In this document: in pieces, positions 26,453 to 36,084 of the stretch
How positions within the stretch are numbered: position 1 is the stretch's first letter
How the letters are laid out: each line of letters opens with the position of its first letter
Source: Pseudomonas lini
GTDB taxonomy: Bacteria; Pseudomonadota; Gammaproteobacteria; Pseudomonadales; Pseudomonadaceae
DNA length: 64,000 bases
Assembly (NCBI RefSeq): GCF_964063345.1
Contig: NZ_OZ061318.1
Coordinates: 6,262,001 to 6,326,000 of the forward strand
Direction: 5' to 3'
The notes under the pieces: generated by a model
Seen by the model: the letters and a program-made list of their open reading frames with translations, nothing else
What the model was told of the DNA's origin: nothing
Database searches by the model: none
Program-made: the position numbers and the translations under genes

Positions 26453-29014
26453 ATGAATTCCAATGTTGCCGCATTGAACAAACTGCAAACGCTGATCGTG
26501 ATCGGCAATGGCATGGTCGGCCATCATTGTGTCGAGCAGCTCATCGAGCGCGGCGCCCTCGACCACTATCGGCTGCATGTCTTCAGCGAAGAGCCGATGC
26601 GTGCCTACGACCGTGTGCATCTGTCCGAGTATTTCGGCGGTCGCGATGCCGAGTCGCTGGCCCTGGGCGAAGCCTCTCTGTACCAGACGCCGGGCGTCAC
26701 CCTCCATCTGGGCGTGCCGGTGTTGGAAATCGACCGAGCGCGACGCCAAGTGATTACCGCACAAGGGTGCGTCTCGTACGACAAACTGGTTCTGGCCACC
26801 GGTTCTTATCCGTTCGTGCCGCCTATTGAAGGTGCGGAAGGCGACTCGCGCCTTGTCTATCGCACCCTTGAAGACCTCGACGCGATTCGTGCCGCGGCGG
26901 CCAATGCCCGGCGCGGCGTGGTGGTCGGCGGTGGCCTGCTCGGCCTGGAAGCCGCCAATGCCCTGAAAAGCCTGGGGCTGGAAGCGCATGTGGTGGAATT
27001 TGCCCCACGCCTGATGCCGGTGCAGCTGGACGAGCAGGGTGGCTTGGCGCTGAAGGCACAAATCGAGCGGCTCGGCGTGGGTGTGCATCTGTCCCGTGGC
27101 ACGCAGTCGATCAGTGCCGGCGAGCAGTACCGCTACCGGATGAATTTTGCCAATGACGAATTCCTCGAAGCCGACCTGATCGTGTTCTCCGCCGGGATCC
27201 GCGCGCAAGATGCGCTGGCCCGTCAATGTGCGCTGGACATCGGTCCGCGTGGCGGCGTGGTGATTGACGATCAGTGCCTGACCAGCGATCCGAATATCTA
27301 TGCCATCGGCGAATGCGCCGCCTGGAATGGCAGCCTCTTCGGTCTGGTCGCTCCCGGTTATCAGATGGCCCGTGGCGTCGCGTCGCTGCTGTGTCATCAA
27401 GTCGCCGAGCCGTTCCAGGGCGCCGACATGTCGACCAAGCTCAAACTGCTCGGCGTCGATGTAGGCTCCATCGGTGATGCTCACGCCCAGACGCCGGGTG
27501 CGCGCAGCTATCAGTTCATCGATGAAGCCACGGCCAGCTATCGTCGCCTGGTGGTGGATGCTGACAGCAAACGCGTGCTCGGCGCGGTGCTGGTTGGCGA
27601 CAACAGCTATTACGACACCCTGCTGCAATACATGCAGAACGGCATTGCCTTGCCGTCAGAACCGGCCAGCCTGATTCTGCCATCGTCCACCGGCGCGCCA
27701 ACCCTGGGCCCGGGCGCGTTGCCCGAGTCGGCAACCGTGTGCTCGTGCCATAACGTCACCAAGGGCTCGATCTGCTCGGCCATCGACGGTGGCTGCACCG
27801 ACCTCGGTCTGCTCAAGTCGCAGACCAAGGCCTGCACCGGTTGCGGCGGTTGTGCCGGGCTGCTCAAGCAAGTGTTCGAACACGAACTGATTGCCCGTGG
27901 CGTCAGTGTCGACAAGAGCCTGTGCGAACACTTCGCCTACACCCGTCAGGAGCTTTACGCACTGGTGCGGGTAGAAGGGGTGATCACCTTCGAAGAACTG
28001 CTGGCCAAGCACGGCCGCGGCCACACCGGTTGCGACGTGTGCAAACCGGCGGTGGGCTCGATCCTCGCCTCGTGCTGGAACCAGCCGATCATGGACGCCT
28101 CGCTGGTGCCGTTGCAGGACACCAACGACACCTTCATGGCCAACATGCAGAAAAACGGCACCTATTCGGTGGTGCCGCGCATCGCCGGGGGCGAGATCAC
28201 AGCCGACAAGCTGATCGCGATTGGCGTGGTGGCGAAGAAATACGACCTCTACACCAAAATCACCGGCGGCCAGCGGATCGACTTGTTCGGCGCGCAGTTG
28301 CATCAGTTGCCGGACATTTGGTCCGAGCTGATTGAGGCCGGTTTCGAAACCGGGCACGCCTATGGCAAATCGACCCGCACGGTGAAGTCTTGCGTCGGCA
28401 GCACCTGGTGCCGTTACGGCGTGCAGGACAGCGTGAAAATGGCCCTGACCCTCGAGGATCGCTACAAAGGCCTGCGCTCGCCGCACAAGCTCAAGTTCGC
28501 CGTCTCTGGCTGCACCCGTGAATGTGCCGAGGCACAAAGCAAGGACGTGGGCGTGATCGCCACCGAGAACGGCTGGAACCTCTATGTGGCCGGTAACGGC
28601 GGCATGCGCCCACGCCACGCCGAGCTGTTCGCCACCGACCTGGATGATGAAACCCTGATCCGTTACATCGACCGGTTCCTGATGTTCTACATCCGCACCG
28701 CCGACAAATTGCAGCGCACCTCGGTCTGGCGCGAAAGCCTGGAGGGCGGCCTGGATTACCTCAAGGACGTGGTCATCAACGACAGCCTGGGGCTTGGCGC
28801 GGAACTCGAATCGCAGATGCAACTGGTGGTCAACCGCTACGAATGCGAATGGGCCAATGCCCTCAAGGACCCGGAAAAACTCAAGCGCTTCCGCACCTTC
28901 GTCAACGATCAACGCCCGGATCCGGACATCCATTTTGTTCAGGAACGCGGTCAACGCCGGCCGATCATGGCCGCCGAACTCAACCTTATCCCTGTCACCG
29001 AGGAGAATGCCTGA
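26453..29014 (+). CDS. nirB: Assimilatory nitrite reductase, large subunit
   Basis: The 853-residue protein reduces nitrite to ammonium with NAD(P)H. An FAD/NADH reductase half (residues 1 to about 330, VIGNGMVGHHCVEQL and IYAIGECA) is followed by a BFD-like [2Fe-2S] domain with CSCHNVTKG near 429 and CTGCGGC near 463, and then a siroheme/4Fe-4S domain with SCVGSTWCRYG near 646 and GCTRECAEAQSKD near 685. The start is the ATG at 26453, which fits the family length; the frame upstream is the leader. The nirD start overlaps its stop by one base. The sigma-54 promoter, hairpin and terminator upstream indicate nitrogen and nitrate/nitrite control. Confidence 0.93.
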   Translation: MNSNVAALNKLQTLIVIGNGMVGHHCVEQLIERGALDHYRLHVFSEEPMRAYDRVHLSEYFGGRDAESLALGEASLYQTPGVTLHLGVPVLEIDRARRQVITAQGCVSYDKLVLATGSYPFVPPIEGAEGDSRLVYRTLEDLDAIRAAAANARRGVVVGGGLLGLEAANALKSLGLEAHVVEFAPRLMPVQLDEQGGLALKAQIERLGVGVHLSRGTQSISAGEQYRYRMNFANDEFLEADLIVFSAGIRAQDALARQCALDIGPRGGVVIDDQCLTSDPNIYAIGECAAWNGSLFGLVAPGYQMARGVASLLCHQVAEPFQGADMSTKLKLLGVDVGSIGDAHAQTPGARSYQFIDEATASYRRLVVDADSKRVLGAVLVGDNSYYDTLLQYMQNGIALPSEPASLILPSSTGAPTLGPGALPESATVCSCHNVTKGSICSAIDGGCTDLGLLKSQTKACTGCGGCAGLLKQVFEHELIARGVSVDKSLCEHFAYTRQELYALVRVEGVITFEELLAKHGRGHTGCDVCKPAVGSILASCWNQPIMDASLVPLQDTNDTFMANMQKNGTYSVVPRIAGGEITADKLIAIGVVAKKYDLYTKITGGQRIDLFGAQLHQLPDIWSELIEAGFETGHAYGKSTRTVKSCVGSTWCRYGVQDSVKMALTLEDRYKGLRSPHKLKFAVSGCTRECAEAQSKDVGVIATENGWNLYVAGNGGMRPRHAELFATDLDDETLIRYIDRFLMFYIRTADKLQRTSVWRESLEGGLDYLKDVVINDSLGLGAELESQMQLVVNRYECEWANALKDPEKLKRFRTFVNDQRPDPDIHFVQERGQRRPIMAAELNLIPVTEENA

Positions 29015-29400
29015 TGAGTCAGTCCAATACCCAGCGTGTCAACGCCCTTGCCACGGCCGCCAATGCTCAAGCCTGGCAGGCGGTGTGCAGCGAGCAGGAT
29101 CTGGTCAGCAACTCCGGCGTCGTCGTCTGGCTCGACGGCGCGCAGGTGGCGCTGTTCTACCTGCCGCAGGCCGAAGGTCGCACGCTCTACGCCATTGACA
29201 ACCATGATCCGCAATCCGGTGCGAACGTCATCGGTCGCGGACTGATCGGCAGCCTCAAGGGTGATCTGGTGGTGGCGTCGCCGATCTACAAACAGCATTT
29301 CCGTCTTGAGGACGGCAGTTGCCTGGAGTACCCGGAACAGCGCTTGCGCGTATGGCCGGTGCGCCTGAACGCCGGCGTCGTGGAAGTCGCGGCGGCTTGA
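29014..29400 (+). CDS. nirD: Nitrite reductase small subunit
   Basis: This 128-residue Rieske-like subunit follows nirB with a TGATG overlap and a GAGGAG ribosome site. It has the NirD fold segments VVVWLDGAQVALFYLP and LYAIDNHDPQSGANVIGRGLIG, and like many NirD proteins it lacks the iron-sulfur ligands of true Rieske proteins. It forms the NADH-dependent nitrite reductase with NirB. Confidence 0.9.
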   Translation: MSQSNTQRVNALATAANAQAWQAVCSEQDLVSNSGVVVWLDGAQVALFYLPQAEGRTLYAIDNHDPQSGANVIGRGLIGSLKGDLVVASPIYKQHFRLEDGSCLEYPEQRLRVWPVRLNAGVVEVAAA

Positions 29401-29431
29401 TTGCCGCCCTGAACCGTATCGGAGAACGTTG

Positions 29432-29872
29432 ATGAAGACAGCCGCACAGTTGCTCAAACTGAAAGTCGTGCAAAACCAACAGGTGCACAGCATTGCGCCG
29501 GATCAGATGGTCCTCGACGCCCTGAAAATGATGGCCGAGAAGAACGTCGGCGCGTTGCCCGTCATCGAAGACGGGCAGGTGGTCGGCGTCATCAGCGAGC
29601 GCGACTATGCGCGCAAAGTGGTTCTACAGGGGCGATCTTCGGTCGGTACGCCGGTGCGCGAAATCATGAGCGCGCCGGTGGTGACCGCCGACAGTCAGCA
29701 GAGCATCGAACGCTGCATGGCGGTCATGACCGACAGTCATTTGCGCCATCTGCCCGTGCTGGATAGCGGCGAACTGATCGGGCTGTTGTCGATTGGCGAC
29801 CTGGTCAAGGAAGCCATCGTCGAGCAGGCCGATTTGATTCGGCAACTGGAGCATTACATTCGCGGCCACTGA
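29432..29872 (+). CDS. CBS-pair domain protein
   Basis: The 146-residue protein consists of two CBS motifs in tandem (about 20-70, [32 protein letters not shown], and 85-135, [24 protein letters not shown]), a module that binds adenine nucleotides. GGAG at 29421 is seven bases before the ATG at 29432. It starts 31 bases after nirD, so it may be read through from the operon, but such proteins have no fixed partner. Confidence 0.88.
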   Translation: MKTAAQLLKLKVVQNQQVHSIAPDQMVLDALKMMAEKNVGALPVIEDGQVVGVISERDYARKVVLQGRSSVGTPVREIMSAPVVTADSQQSIERCMAVMTDSHLRHLPVLDSGELIGLLSIGDLVKEAIVEQADLIRQLEHYIRGH

Positions 29873-30039
29873 GAACTCTCGTCGCCGAATCACAAGATCA
29901 AAACGCGATAAGGCATACCGCAGGTCGCTTAAAAACGGCTTGCGTGGAAATAGGCCTAAGTAACCGGTTGGAACAGTCGATAACCCCAAGAGCAAAGCAC
30001 GTCAGCCGAGCATGCAGATGCCGTCAGGGGAATCATCAA

Positions 30040-31653
30040 ATGTCCATAAAGTTGCGTTTGTTTTTGTTGATCGGCACCAGTTTGCTCACCGCCCTGATCG
30101 TGAGCCTGGTCAGCTATCTGGGCAATACCCGGATGGCTGAAGCGGTGAGTGACAACGAGGTCAGCATGACCGCGCTGCGCAACCACCTTGAAGCCGACAT
30201 GATGCACGATGCGCTGCGCGCGGATGTGCTGTCGGCGATGCTGGTTGGGCTGGGTAAAAGCGACAGTAGCAAAGCAGAAGTGCGCAGCTCCCTCGATGAG
30301 CATGCGGGGCATTTTCGGGAGATGCTCGGTGACAACCTCAAGCTGCCGGTCAATACCACCCTCAAGGCCGCACTGAACAAGATCAAGCCCAGCCTGGATT
30401 CATACATCGGTGCCGCCGAACGCATTGTCGCGCTGGCGCTGGAAAATCCGGATACCGCACAGCAGCAACTCGGCACGTTCAATACCGCGTTCAGCCAACT
30501 GGAAGACCAGATGGGCGCCCTCAGCGAGCTGATCGAATCCAACACCCAACAGACCAGTGCAGGCACTGCGCAAGCGATCAGCAGTGCCAATTTCACTCTC
30601 GGCACGGTCCTCATTGCCAGTTTGTTACTGCTGCTTGCCCAAGGGCGCTGGGTCATCCTGAGCATCATGGGGCCGTTGCAGATCGCCAGTCGCATCGCCG
30701 AGAGCATCGCCCATGGCAACTTGAGCGAGCCTATCGTAGAACCCACCCGCAAGGACGAAGCCAGCACCTTGATTCGCAGCCTGGCGACCATGCAACGCGA
30801 CCTGCGCGGCATGATCGAAGTGGTTCGCAGCAACGCTCATGGCGTGAGCGGCATGAGTCAGCAACTGAGCAGCGGCTGCCATCAGGTCGCGGGCAGCAGC
30901 CAGCAGCAAAGCGTCGCCGCCAGCACCATGGCCGCGGCCGCCAGTGAGATGACCGCGAGCATCGAGGAAATCACCCGGCATGCCGAGCGTGCGTTAAACA
31001 TGGCCAACCAGGCCGAGGAATTGGCCAAGGACGGCGGTCGGGTGATCCATCAAGTGGTCAGCGACATGGACGGTATTGCGCGTTCGGCGCAGCAATCGGC
31101 CCAGGTGATCCGCACACTGGACAAAGAATCCGAGGGGATTTTCAGCATCATTCAGGTGATCAAGGGCATCGCCGATCAAACCAACCTGTTGGCACTTAAC
31201 GCCGCCATCGAGGCCGCTCGCGCCGGTGAGCAGGGCCGTGGTTTTGCCGTGGTGGCCGATGAGGTGCGCAGCCTGGCGGGCCGTACCAGCGCCTCCACCC
31301 AGGAAATTGCCGCCATGGTCGCGCGCATCCAGCAAAGCACCCGTGAAGCGGTCACCAGCATGGAGGCGGGCGTCGCGCAGGTCGACAAAGGCATGGCAGT
31401 GACCGCCGACGTCGAGCGCGCCATCCGCGAAATCCTCCAGGCCACGCTCAGCACCACTGAGCTGGTCAATGACATCAGCCGCACGATCGGTGAGCAGAGC
31501 CTGGCCAGCAACGAAATCGCTCATCAGGTGGAAATGATTGCCGGCATGTCCGAAGGCAATAGCAAGGTCATCAACCAGACCGCCTCGACCACCGATGAGC
31601 TGTCCACTTTGGCGGGTCAGCTTTCGCAATCGGTGGATCGGTTTCGACTTTGA
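30040..31653 (+). CDS. Methyl-accepting chemotaxis protein
   Basis: The 537-residue chemoreceptor has membrane helices near 7-27 and 185-207 flanking a periplasmic helical-bundle sensor of about 155 residues, a HAMP domain (to about 260) and a cytoplasmic signalling domain with the hairpin tip [34 protein letters not shown] near 375-410. The start at 30040 has AGGGGAA eight bases upstream. No C-terminal CheR-binding pentapeptide is present. The ligand is unknown. Confidence 0.92.
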   Translation: MSIKLRLFLLIGTSLLTALIVSLVSYLGNTRMAEAVSDNEVSMTALRNHLEADMMHDALRADVLSAMLVGLGKSDSSKAEVRSSLDEHAGHFREMLGDNLKLPVNTTLKAALNKIKPSLDSYIGAAERIVALALENPDTAQQQLGTFNTAFSQLEDQMGALSELIESNTQQTSAGTAQAISSANFTLGTVLIASLLLLLAQGRWVILSIMGPLQIASRIAESIAHGNLSEPIVEPTRKDEASTLIRSLATMQRDLRGMIEVVRSNAHGVSGMSQQLSSGCHQVAGSSQQQSVAASTMAAAASEMTASIEEITRHAERALNMANQAEELAKDGGRVIHQVVSDMDGIARSAQQSAQVIRTLDKESEGIFSIIQVIKGIADQTNLLALNAAIEAARAGEQGRGFAVVADEVRSLAGRTSASTQEIAAMVARIQQSTREAVTSMEAGVAQVDKGMAVTADVERAIREILQATLSTTELVNDISRTIGEQSLASNEIAHQVEMIAGMSEGNSKVINQTASTTDELSTLAGQLSQSVDRFRL

Positions 31654-31702
31654 GGCATCGGCTGGCCCTGATTGATTGATGTGCAAGGCGGCGTAAGAAG
31701 GT

Positions 31703-31726
31703 CATGTCTACCGTGCAGTAGACATG
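31703..31726. terminator. Hairpin between convergent genes
   Basis: CATGTCTAC - CGTGCA - GTAGACATG is a perfect 9-bp stem between two convergent genes. It lacks a strong T run on either side, so bidirectional termination is plausible but unproven. Confidence 0.45.
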
Positions 31727-31765
31727 GCCTGTTCGGTATGGGCTTCAAGTCGGGTTCAATGCGAG

Positions 31766-32539
31766 TCAGCTCATCCAGTTGCCGCCATCGACGTTGTAGG
31801 TCTGCGCCACGATGTAATCGCTTTCGTTTGATGCCAGGAAGATCGCCATGCCGACAAGATCGTCTGCCGTACCCATGCGTCCGTACGGGACTTCCTGACC
31901 CGCCCGCTTTTTCTTCTCCCCGAGCGGCCGTTTTTCATATTTTGCGAACAGTGCATCGACGCCATCCCAATGCTCACCGTCCACCACACCCGGTGCGATG
32001 GCATTCACGTTGATCTTGTGGGGGATGAGATTGAGACCGGCCGATTGCGTGAGGCTGATTACTGCCGCTTTGGTCGCGCAATACACCGCAACAAGCGCTT
32101 CACCGCGTCGACCGGCCTGACTGGCCATATTGATGATCTTGCCGCCGTGGCCCTGGCGGATCATCTGCTTGGCCGCGGCCTGCAGCGTGAACAGGGTGCC
32201 GGACACATTGATCGAGAACAGCCGTTCGTAGCTCTCGCGAGAAATCTCCGTAATCGGCGCGAGATCAAACAGCGCCGCGTTGTTGATCAGGATATCGAGC
32301 TTGCCTGCGGTGGTGATGACCGCCGCGATGGCACCGTCGATCGATTGCTGATCGGTCACGTCCATCTCGACCGCATAGGCATTCGGCCCCAGTTCGGCGG
32401 CGGTGGCTTGCGCACGCTCAAGGTTGATGTCTGCGATCGCGACCGTAGCGCCTTCGCGGACATAGGCTTGCGCGAACGTTCTCCCGATGCCTCTGGCAGA
32501 ACCGGTAATAAGGGCGCTTTTTCCTTCCAAACGTTTCAT
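31766..32539 (-). CDS. SDR, sorbitol/L-iditol 2-dehydrogenase-like
   Basis: The 257-residue short-chain dehydrogenase has the cofactor motif TGSARGIGR near 12, NNAA near 87, the catalytic Ser in NMASQAG near 139 and YCATK near 152-156. The C-terminal NAIAPGVVDGEHWDGVDALFAKYE block matches SmoS-type D-sorbitol dehydrogenase, which makes D-fructose. The start at 32539 follows GGATGGGA; the frame runs on to 32707 through REPIN DNA. It lies downstream of an MtlE-like binding protein in the same direction, consistent with a polyol operon. Confidence 0.85.
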   Translation of the reverse strand: MKRLEGKSALITGSARGIGRTFAQAYVREGATVAIADINLERAQATAAELGPNAYAVEMDVTDQQSIDGAIAAVITTAGKLDILINNAALFDLAPITEISRESYERLFSINVSGTLFTLQAAAKQMIRQGHGGKIINMASQAGRRGEALVAVYCATKAAVISLTQSAGLNLIPHKINVNAIAPGVVDGEHWDGVDALFAKYEKRPLGEKKKRAGQEVPYGRMGTADDLVGMAIFLASNESDYIVAQTYNVDGGNWMS

Positions 32540-32617
32540 TTTTCCCATCCAATCGTAAGAGCTAAAGAGACGCCCCCGTTGAGGGCATTGAAAGCGGTCG
32601 TGAGTCTGCGAAGAACC

Positions 32618-32709
32618 CTGTGGGAGCAGGCTTGCCCGCGAAGGCGGCGTGTCAGACGACATCAATGTTGAATGTGCCGGCCTCTTCGCGGGCAAGCCCG
32701 CTCCCACAG
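32618..32709. repeat. REPIN (CTGTGGGAGC type) between mtlE-like and SDR genes
   Basis: CTGTGGGAGCAGGCTTGCCC from 32618 is mirrored by GGGCAAGCCCGCTCCCACAG ending at 32709. This second REP family sits exactly where polyol permease and ATPase genes would be expected. Confidence 0.85.
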
Positions 32710-32728
32710 TGATTGCACCAAGCCGTTG

Positions 32729-34039
32729 CTACTTGGGATAACCCGCGCGCTTCATCTCGCGTTCGGTGGTTTGCTGGGCCGAGGCCAGAGCCTGCTCCAC
32801 CGGCATCTGCCCGGTGAGCGCCGCGGACAGCAGCTTGCCGACCGACGTGCCGATGGCCTGGAATTCCGGAATGGTCACGTACTGGATACCGACGTAAGGC
32901 ACGGGTTGAACTGACGGGTGCGCAGGGTCGGCGTGCTGCATCATTTTCAGCGTGACACCGGCGAAGGGTGCCGCCTGCAAATAGGCGTCGCTGTAGGTGG
33001 ACATGCGGGTGCCCGGCGGTACGTTGGTGATGCCATTCTTCTCGGCGACCAGTTGGATGTATTCCTTGGAGGTCGCCCAAGTCACAAAGGCTTTGGCGGC
33101 TTCCTTGTGTTTGGACGTCGCAGGGATGGCCAGCGACCAGGCATAGAGCCAGGACGAGCCCTTATCGGTCACTTGCGTAGGCGCCGCGACGAAGCCGACC
33201 TTATCGGCCACCTTGCTTTGAGTTGTGTCGGTGATGAAGGAGCCGGCGACGCTGGCATCGACCCAGATCGCGCATTTGCCGCTGTTGAACAGGGCCAGCG
33301 TCTCGTTGAAGCCATTGCTCGAAACACCCGGCGGACCGTACTGCTTGAGGGTGTTGACGTAGAAGTTAGCGGCGGCGGTCCATTCCGGCCCGGTGAGTTG
33401 CGGCTGCCACTGCTCGTTGAACCAACGCGCGCCAAAGGCGTTGGACATGGTGGTCAGCAGCGCCATGTTCTCACCCCAACCGGCCTTGCCGCGCAGGCAC
33501 ATTCCATACCGCTCTTTATCCGGCTGGTGCAGCTTGCCGGCGAACTCGCCGAGCTGCGTCCATGTCGGGTGCTCGGGCATGCTCAGGCCAGCGTCCTTGA
33601 ACAGGTCGGTACGGTAATAGGTGATGGTGCTTTCGCCATAGAACGGCAGGGCGTAGAGCGTGTCGTTGACTGACAGTCCCTGACGAACCGAGGGGAAAAT
33701 ATCCTCGAGGTCATAGCTGTCGGGCAGATCTTTCATCGGCTCCAGCCAATGCTTGGCGCCCCACAATGGTGTTTCGTAGGTGCCGATGGTCAGCACATCG
33801 AATTGGCCGCCCTGAGTGGCAATGTCAGTGGTCAGGCGCTGACGCAACACGTTCTCTTCGAGTACCACCCAGTTGAGCTTCACGTCCGGGTGCAGCTGTT
33901 CGAATGTTTTGGACAGCCGCTGCATGCGGATCATGTCGCTGTTGTTCACGGTGGCGATGGTCACCGTTTCGGCAGCCTGGCAGAGCAGGGCAGAGGACAG
34001 GCCGGCGGACAGAAAAAACGCGCTTGGAATGATCTTCAT
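32729..34039 (-). CDS. mtlE: Polyol ABC transporter substrate-binding protein
   Basis: The 436-residue periplasmic protein has a signal peptide (MKIIPSAFFLSAGLSSALLCQA) and a family-1 solute-binding fold (VTIATVNNSDMIRMQRLSKTFEQLHPDVKLNWVVLEENVLRQRLTTDIATQGGQFDVLTIG) like MtlE/SmoE of mannitol/sorbitol/arabitol importers. GGAGAACACG precedes the ATG at 34039. It is divergent from the AraC-type gene mtlR. The usual MtlF/MtlG permeases and MtlK ATPase do not follow: a REPIN and then an SDR gene come next, so transport must use components encoded elsewhere or the locus is degenerate. Confidence 0.85.
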   Translation of the reverse strand: MKIIPSAFFLSAGLSSALLCQAAETVTIATVNNSDMIRMQRLSKTFEQLHPDVKLNWVVLEENVLRQRLTTDIATQGGQFDVLTIGTYETPLWGAKHWLEPMKDLPDSYDLEDIFPSVRQGLSVNDTLYALPFYGESTITYYRTDLFKDAGLSMPEHPTWTQLGEFAGKLHQPDKERYGMCLRGKAGWGENMALLTTMSNAFGARWFNEQWQPQLTGPEWTAAANFYVNTLKQYGPPGVSSNGFNETLALFNSGKCAIWVDASVAGSFITDTTQSKVADKVGFVAAPTQVTDKGSSWLYAWSLAIPATSKHKEAAKAFVTWATSKEYIQLVAEKNGITNVPPGTRMSTYSDAYLQAAPFAGVTLKMMQHADPAHPSVQPVPYVGIQYVTIPEFQAIGTSVGKLLSAALTGQMPVEQALASAQQTTEREMKRAGYPK

Positions 34040-34172
34040 CGTGTTCTCCGCTCTGCGCCTTGGGCGGCAGAGGCTCTTATTGTTGTTGTAATCCACGGTG
34101 CGAGTCATCGCCGCAACGGGATGACCACAGGATTACAGCAACCCAAGCGGTGAACAAATGAACGGCACACGC

Positions 34173-34225
34173 GCCACTGATACTTTTTTAACCGCGCAGG
34201 GCCATGGAAAAAAAGTATCAGTGGC
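34173..34225. promoter_or_regulatory. 17-bp perfect inverted repeat, mtlE-mtlR spacer
   Basis: GCCACTGATACTTTTTT (34173-34189) and AAAAAAGTATCAGTGGC (34209-34225) are perfect inverted copies 19 bases apart, in the 324-bp divergent spacer (34040-34363). This is likely the MtlR operator. A terminator is unlikely because both flanking genes point away from it. Confidence 0.6.
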
Positions 34226-34363
34226 CGCCATACAGCGCGCTAGGCTTGCTGCCTGTTTAGGGTGAGTCTGATAACAGCGCCGTGGAGTTTTGAATCAGCT
34301 TCGACTCGTCCCGGGCTTCGCGGTAGCCTTGATAAAACCAACAAAAATGGAATCGCCAGGGTG

Positions 34364-35269
34364 ATGAACCATCACGTAACTGCAGACAAGCCGCCAGCGC
34401 TTGAAGTCATTCTGAACGAGCCCCAGCACAGCTTTCGTTGGTATGAGCATGACTATCCCTTCGACCTTGCGCGCTGGAATCATCATCCGGAATTCGAGAT
34501 CCACCTGATCCGCGAAGGCAGCGGACGGCTGTTGGCTGGTGACTACATCGGCCTGTTCGAGGCCGGCCATGTCGCGCTGATCGGCCCTGGCTTGCCTCAC
34601 GACTGGATCAGCGATCTTGGCAAAGGGGAGGTGATTGCCGGCCGCGATGTTGTGTTGCAATTCGATGGTCAGATGCTGATGCAACTGCGCGACAAGGTTC
34701 CTGAACTCAGCGAGTTGCAAAGCCTGTTTCGCCAGTCGGCCCAGGGCATCGAATTTCACGGCGTGACCCGCAAGAAAGCGGCCCGACTGCTGGAAGACAT
34801 GGGCCAGTGCGAAGGATTGCAGCGGTTGTGCCTGTTCCTGTCGTTGCTGCAGTTGCTGGCATCGGCCCCCGACAGCGAAAGACAGACGCTCGCCAGCCTG
34901 CAATATGCGCCGATGCTCGACGCATTGACGGCCCAGCGCATGAGTATTGTCTTCGATTACATCCTCAACGACCTCGCGGATGAGTTGCGCATGGCCGTCA
35001 TCGCCCAGCGCCTGGACATGAACGAACCGGCCTTCTCCAAATTCTTCAAGCGCGCCACGGGCCATACCTTCGTCGACCTGACGCGCAAGCTGCGGGTCCA
35101 GCGTGCCTGCCGTTTGCTGGCGCAAAGCAGTTTCAGCGTTGCGGATATCTGCTTTGAAGTGGGTTACGCCAACTTGTCGAATTTCAATCGGCATTTCCGT
35201 CATGAAATGCAGGAGACGCCCAGTCAGTATCGGCAGCGGTTGCAACGGGTGGTGGCGGTCAGTCATTAA
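34364..35269 (+). CDS. mtlR: AraC-family activator of polyol genes
   Basis: The 301-residue protein has an N-terminal cupin-like sugar-sensing domain (FEIHLIREGSGRLLAGDYIGLFEAGHVALIGPGLPHDW, about 40-80) and two AraC helix-turn-helices at the C-terminus (MAVIAQRLDMNEPAFSKFFKRATGHTF and SVADICFEVGYANLSNFNRHFRHEMQETPSQYR). Length and architecture match MtlR, the mannitol/arabitol/sorbitol activator of P. fluorescens. The ATG at 34364 is chosen for homology. Confidence 0.88.
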   Translation: MNHHVTADKPPALEVILNEPQHSFRWYEHDYPFDLARWNHHPEFEIHLIREGSGRLLAGDYIGLFEAGHVALIGPGLPHDWISDLGKGEVIAGRDVVLQFDGQMLMQLRDKVPELSELQSLFRQSAQGIEFHGVTRKKAARLLEDMGQCEGLQRLCLFLSLLQLLASAPDSERQTLASLQYAPMLDALTAQRMSIVFDYILNDLADELRMAVIAQRLDMNEPAFSKFFKRATGHTFVDLTRKLRVQRACRLLAQSSFSVADICFEVGYANLSNFNRHFRHEMQETPSQYRQRLQRVVAVSH

Positions 35270-35552
35270 AGGGCACAAGATCAAAAACCGACACTCATCT
35301 TGCGATAGGTAGCGTTTTCTGTGGCGCTGAAGTGTTAGGCTCGAAAGCGACCGGGTATCGGCGATCGCGCATCTCGAATTATTTTTCTCCAGTTCTTGAC
35401 ATGCCTTTCGAACCAGTCCAGAATTGCGTCCATTCCTGCTTAGGGAACACGAAAACCCCTTAGATTTCAAAGGGTTGGAAGCTAGATTAGAATCTTGTTT
35501 CCAGATACGAGTTTACACGTTTGATGTCGTTCTACTGACGTCAGATGTTTGA

Positions 35553-35626
35553 GGCCGAATAGCAAAATGGTTATGCAGTGGATTGCAAATCCACCTACGC
35601 CGGTTCGATTCCGACTTCGGCCTCCA
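35553..35626 (+). tRNA. tRNA-Cys (GCA)
   Basis: A 74-nt tRNA with acceptor stem GGCCGAA/TTCGGCC, anticodon arm TGGAT-TGCAAAT-CCA giving GCA, T-arm GGTTCGATTCC and an encoded CCA end. Confidence 0.93.
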
Positions 35627-35635
35627 CTTTAAACG

Positions 35636-35670
35636 AGCTCCGTAGATCCATGATCTACGGAGCTTTTTTA
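35636..35670 (+). terminator. Terminator after tRNA-Cys
   Basis: AGCTCCGTAGATC - CAT - GATCTACGGAGCT is a perfect 13-bp stem followed by TTTTTATTTT. Confidence 0.85.
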
Positions 35671-35821
35671 TTTTCGCAGTCCTGCAAGATTTAGTCTTGA
35701 AAAGGATCTTTGCGAACTTGCTTCACCGGGGCGGGATGTATATATTTCCCCCTCTGTTGCACAAGCGTCAGAACTGCCAGATCGTTATTGGTCAGTTTTC
35801 AGACTGCTTTACCGCGCTACC

Positions 35822-35908
35822 GCCCGAATGGCGAAACTGGTAGACGCATGGGACTTAAAATCCCCCGCTCGTAAGGGCGTGCCGGTTCGATTCCGGCTTC
35901 GGGCACCA
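35822..35908 (+). tRNA. tRNA-Leu (UAA)
   Basis: An 87-nt class II tRNA with acceptor GCCCGAA/TTCGGGC, the long variable arm CCCCCGCTCGTAAGGGCG, anticodon loop ACTTAAAAT giving UAA and an encoded CCA. Its T-loop and 3' end begin the long direct repeat described at 35886. Confidence 0.93.
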
Positions 35909-35916
35909 TATTTATC

Positions 35917-35952
35917 AAAGGCCTGCATGAGGTTTCTCATGCAGGCCTTTGT
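35917..35952 (+). terminator. Terminator after tRNA-Leu
   Basis: AAAGGCCTGCATGAG - GTTT - CTCATGCAGGCCTTT is a perfect 15-bp stem with As on one side and Ts on the other. It is duplicated at 44317-44350. Confidence 0.85.
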
Positions 35953-36084
35953 CGTTTCTGCCACGCAATTTTCGACAGGCGCTATCCTTGATGCGGCGTC
36001 GACTGGACGCAGCCTGCGTGCCAACCCATCTGGTCGCTACCAGGGGCAGCGATCAGGTGAAGATGCCTTCAGCTCATAAAACAG

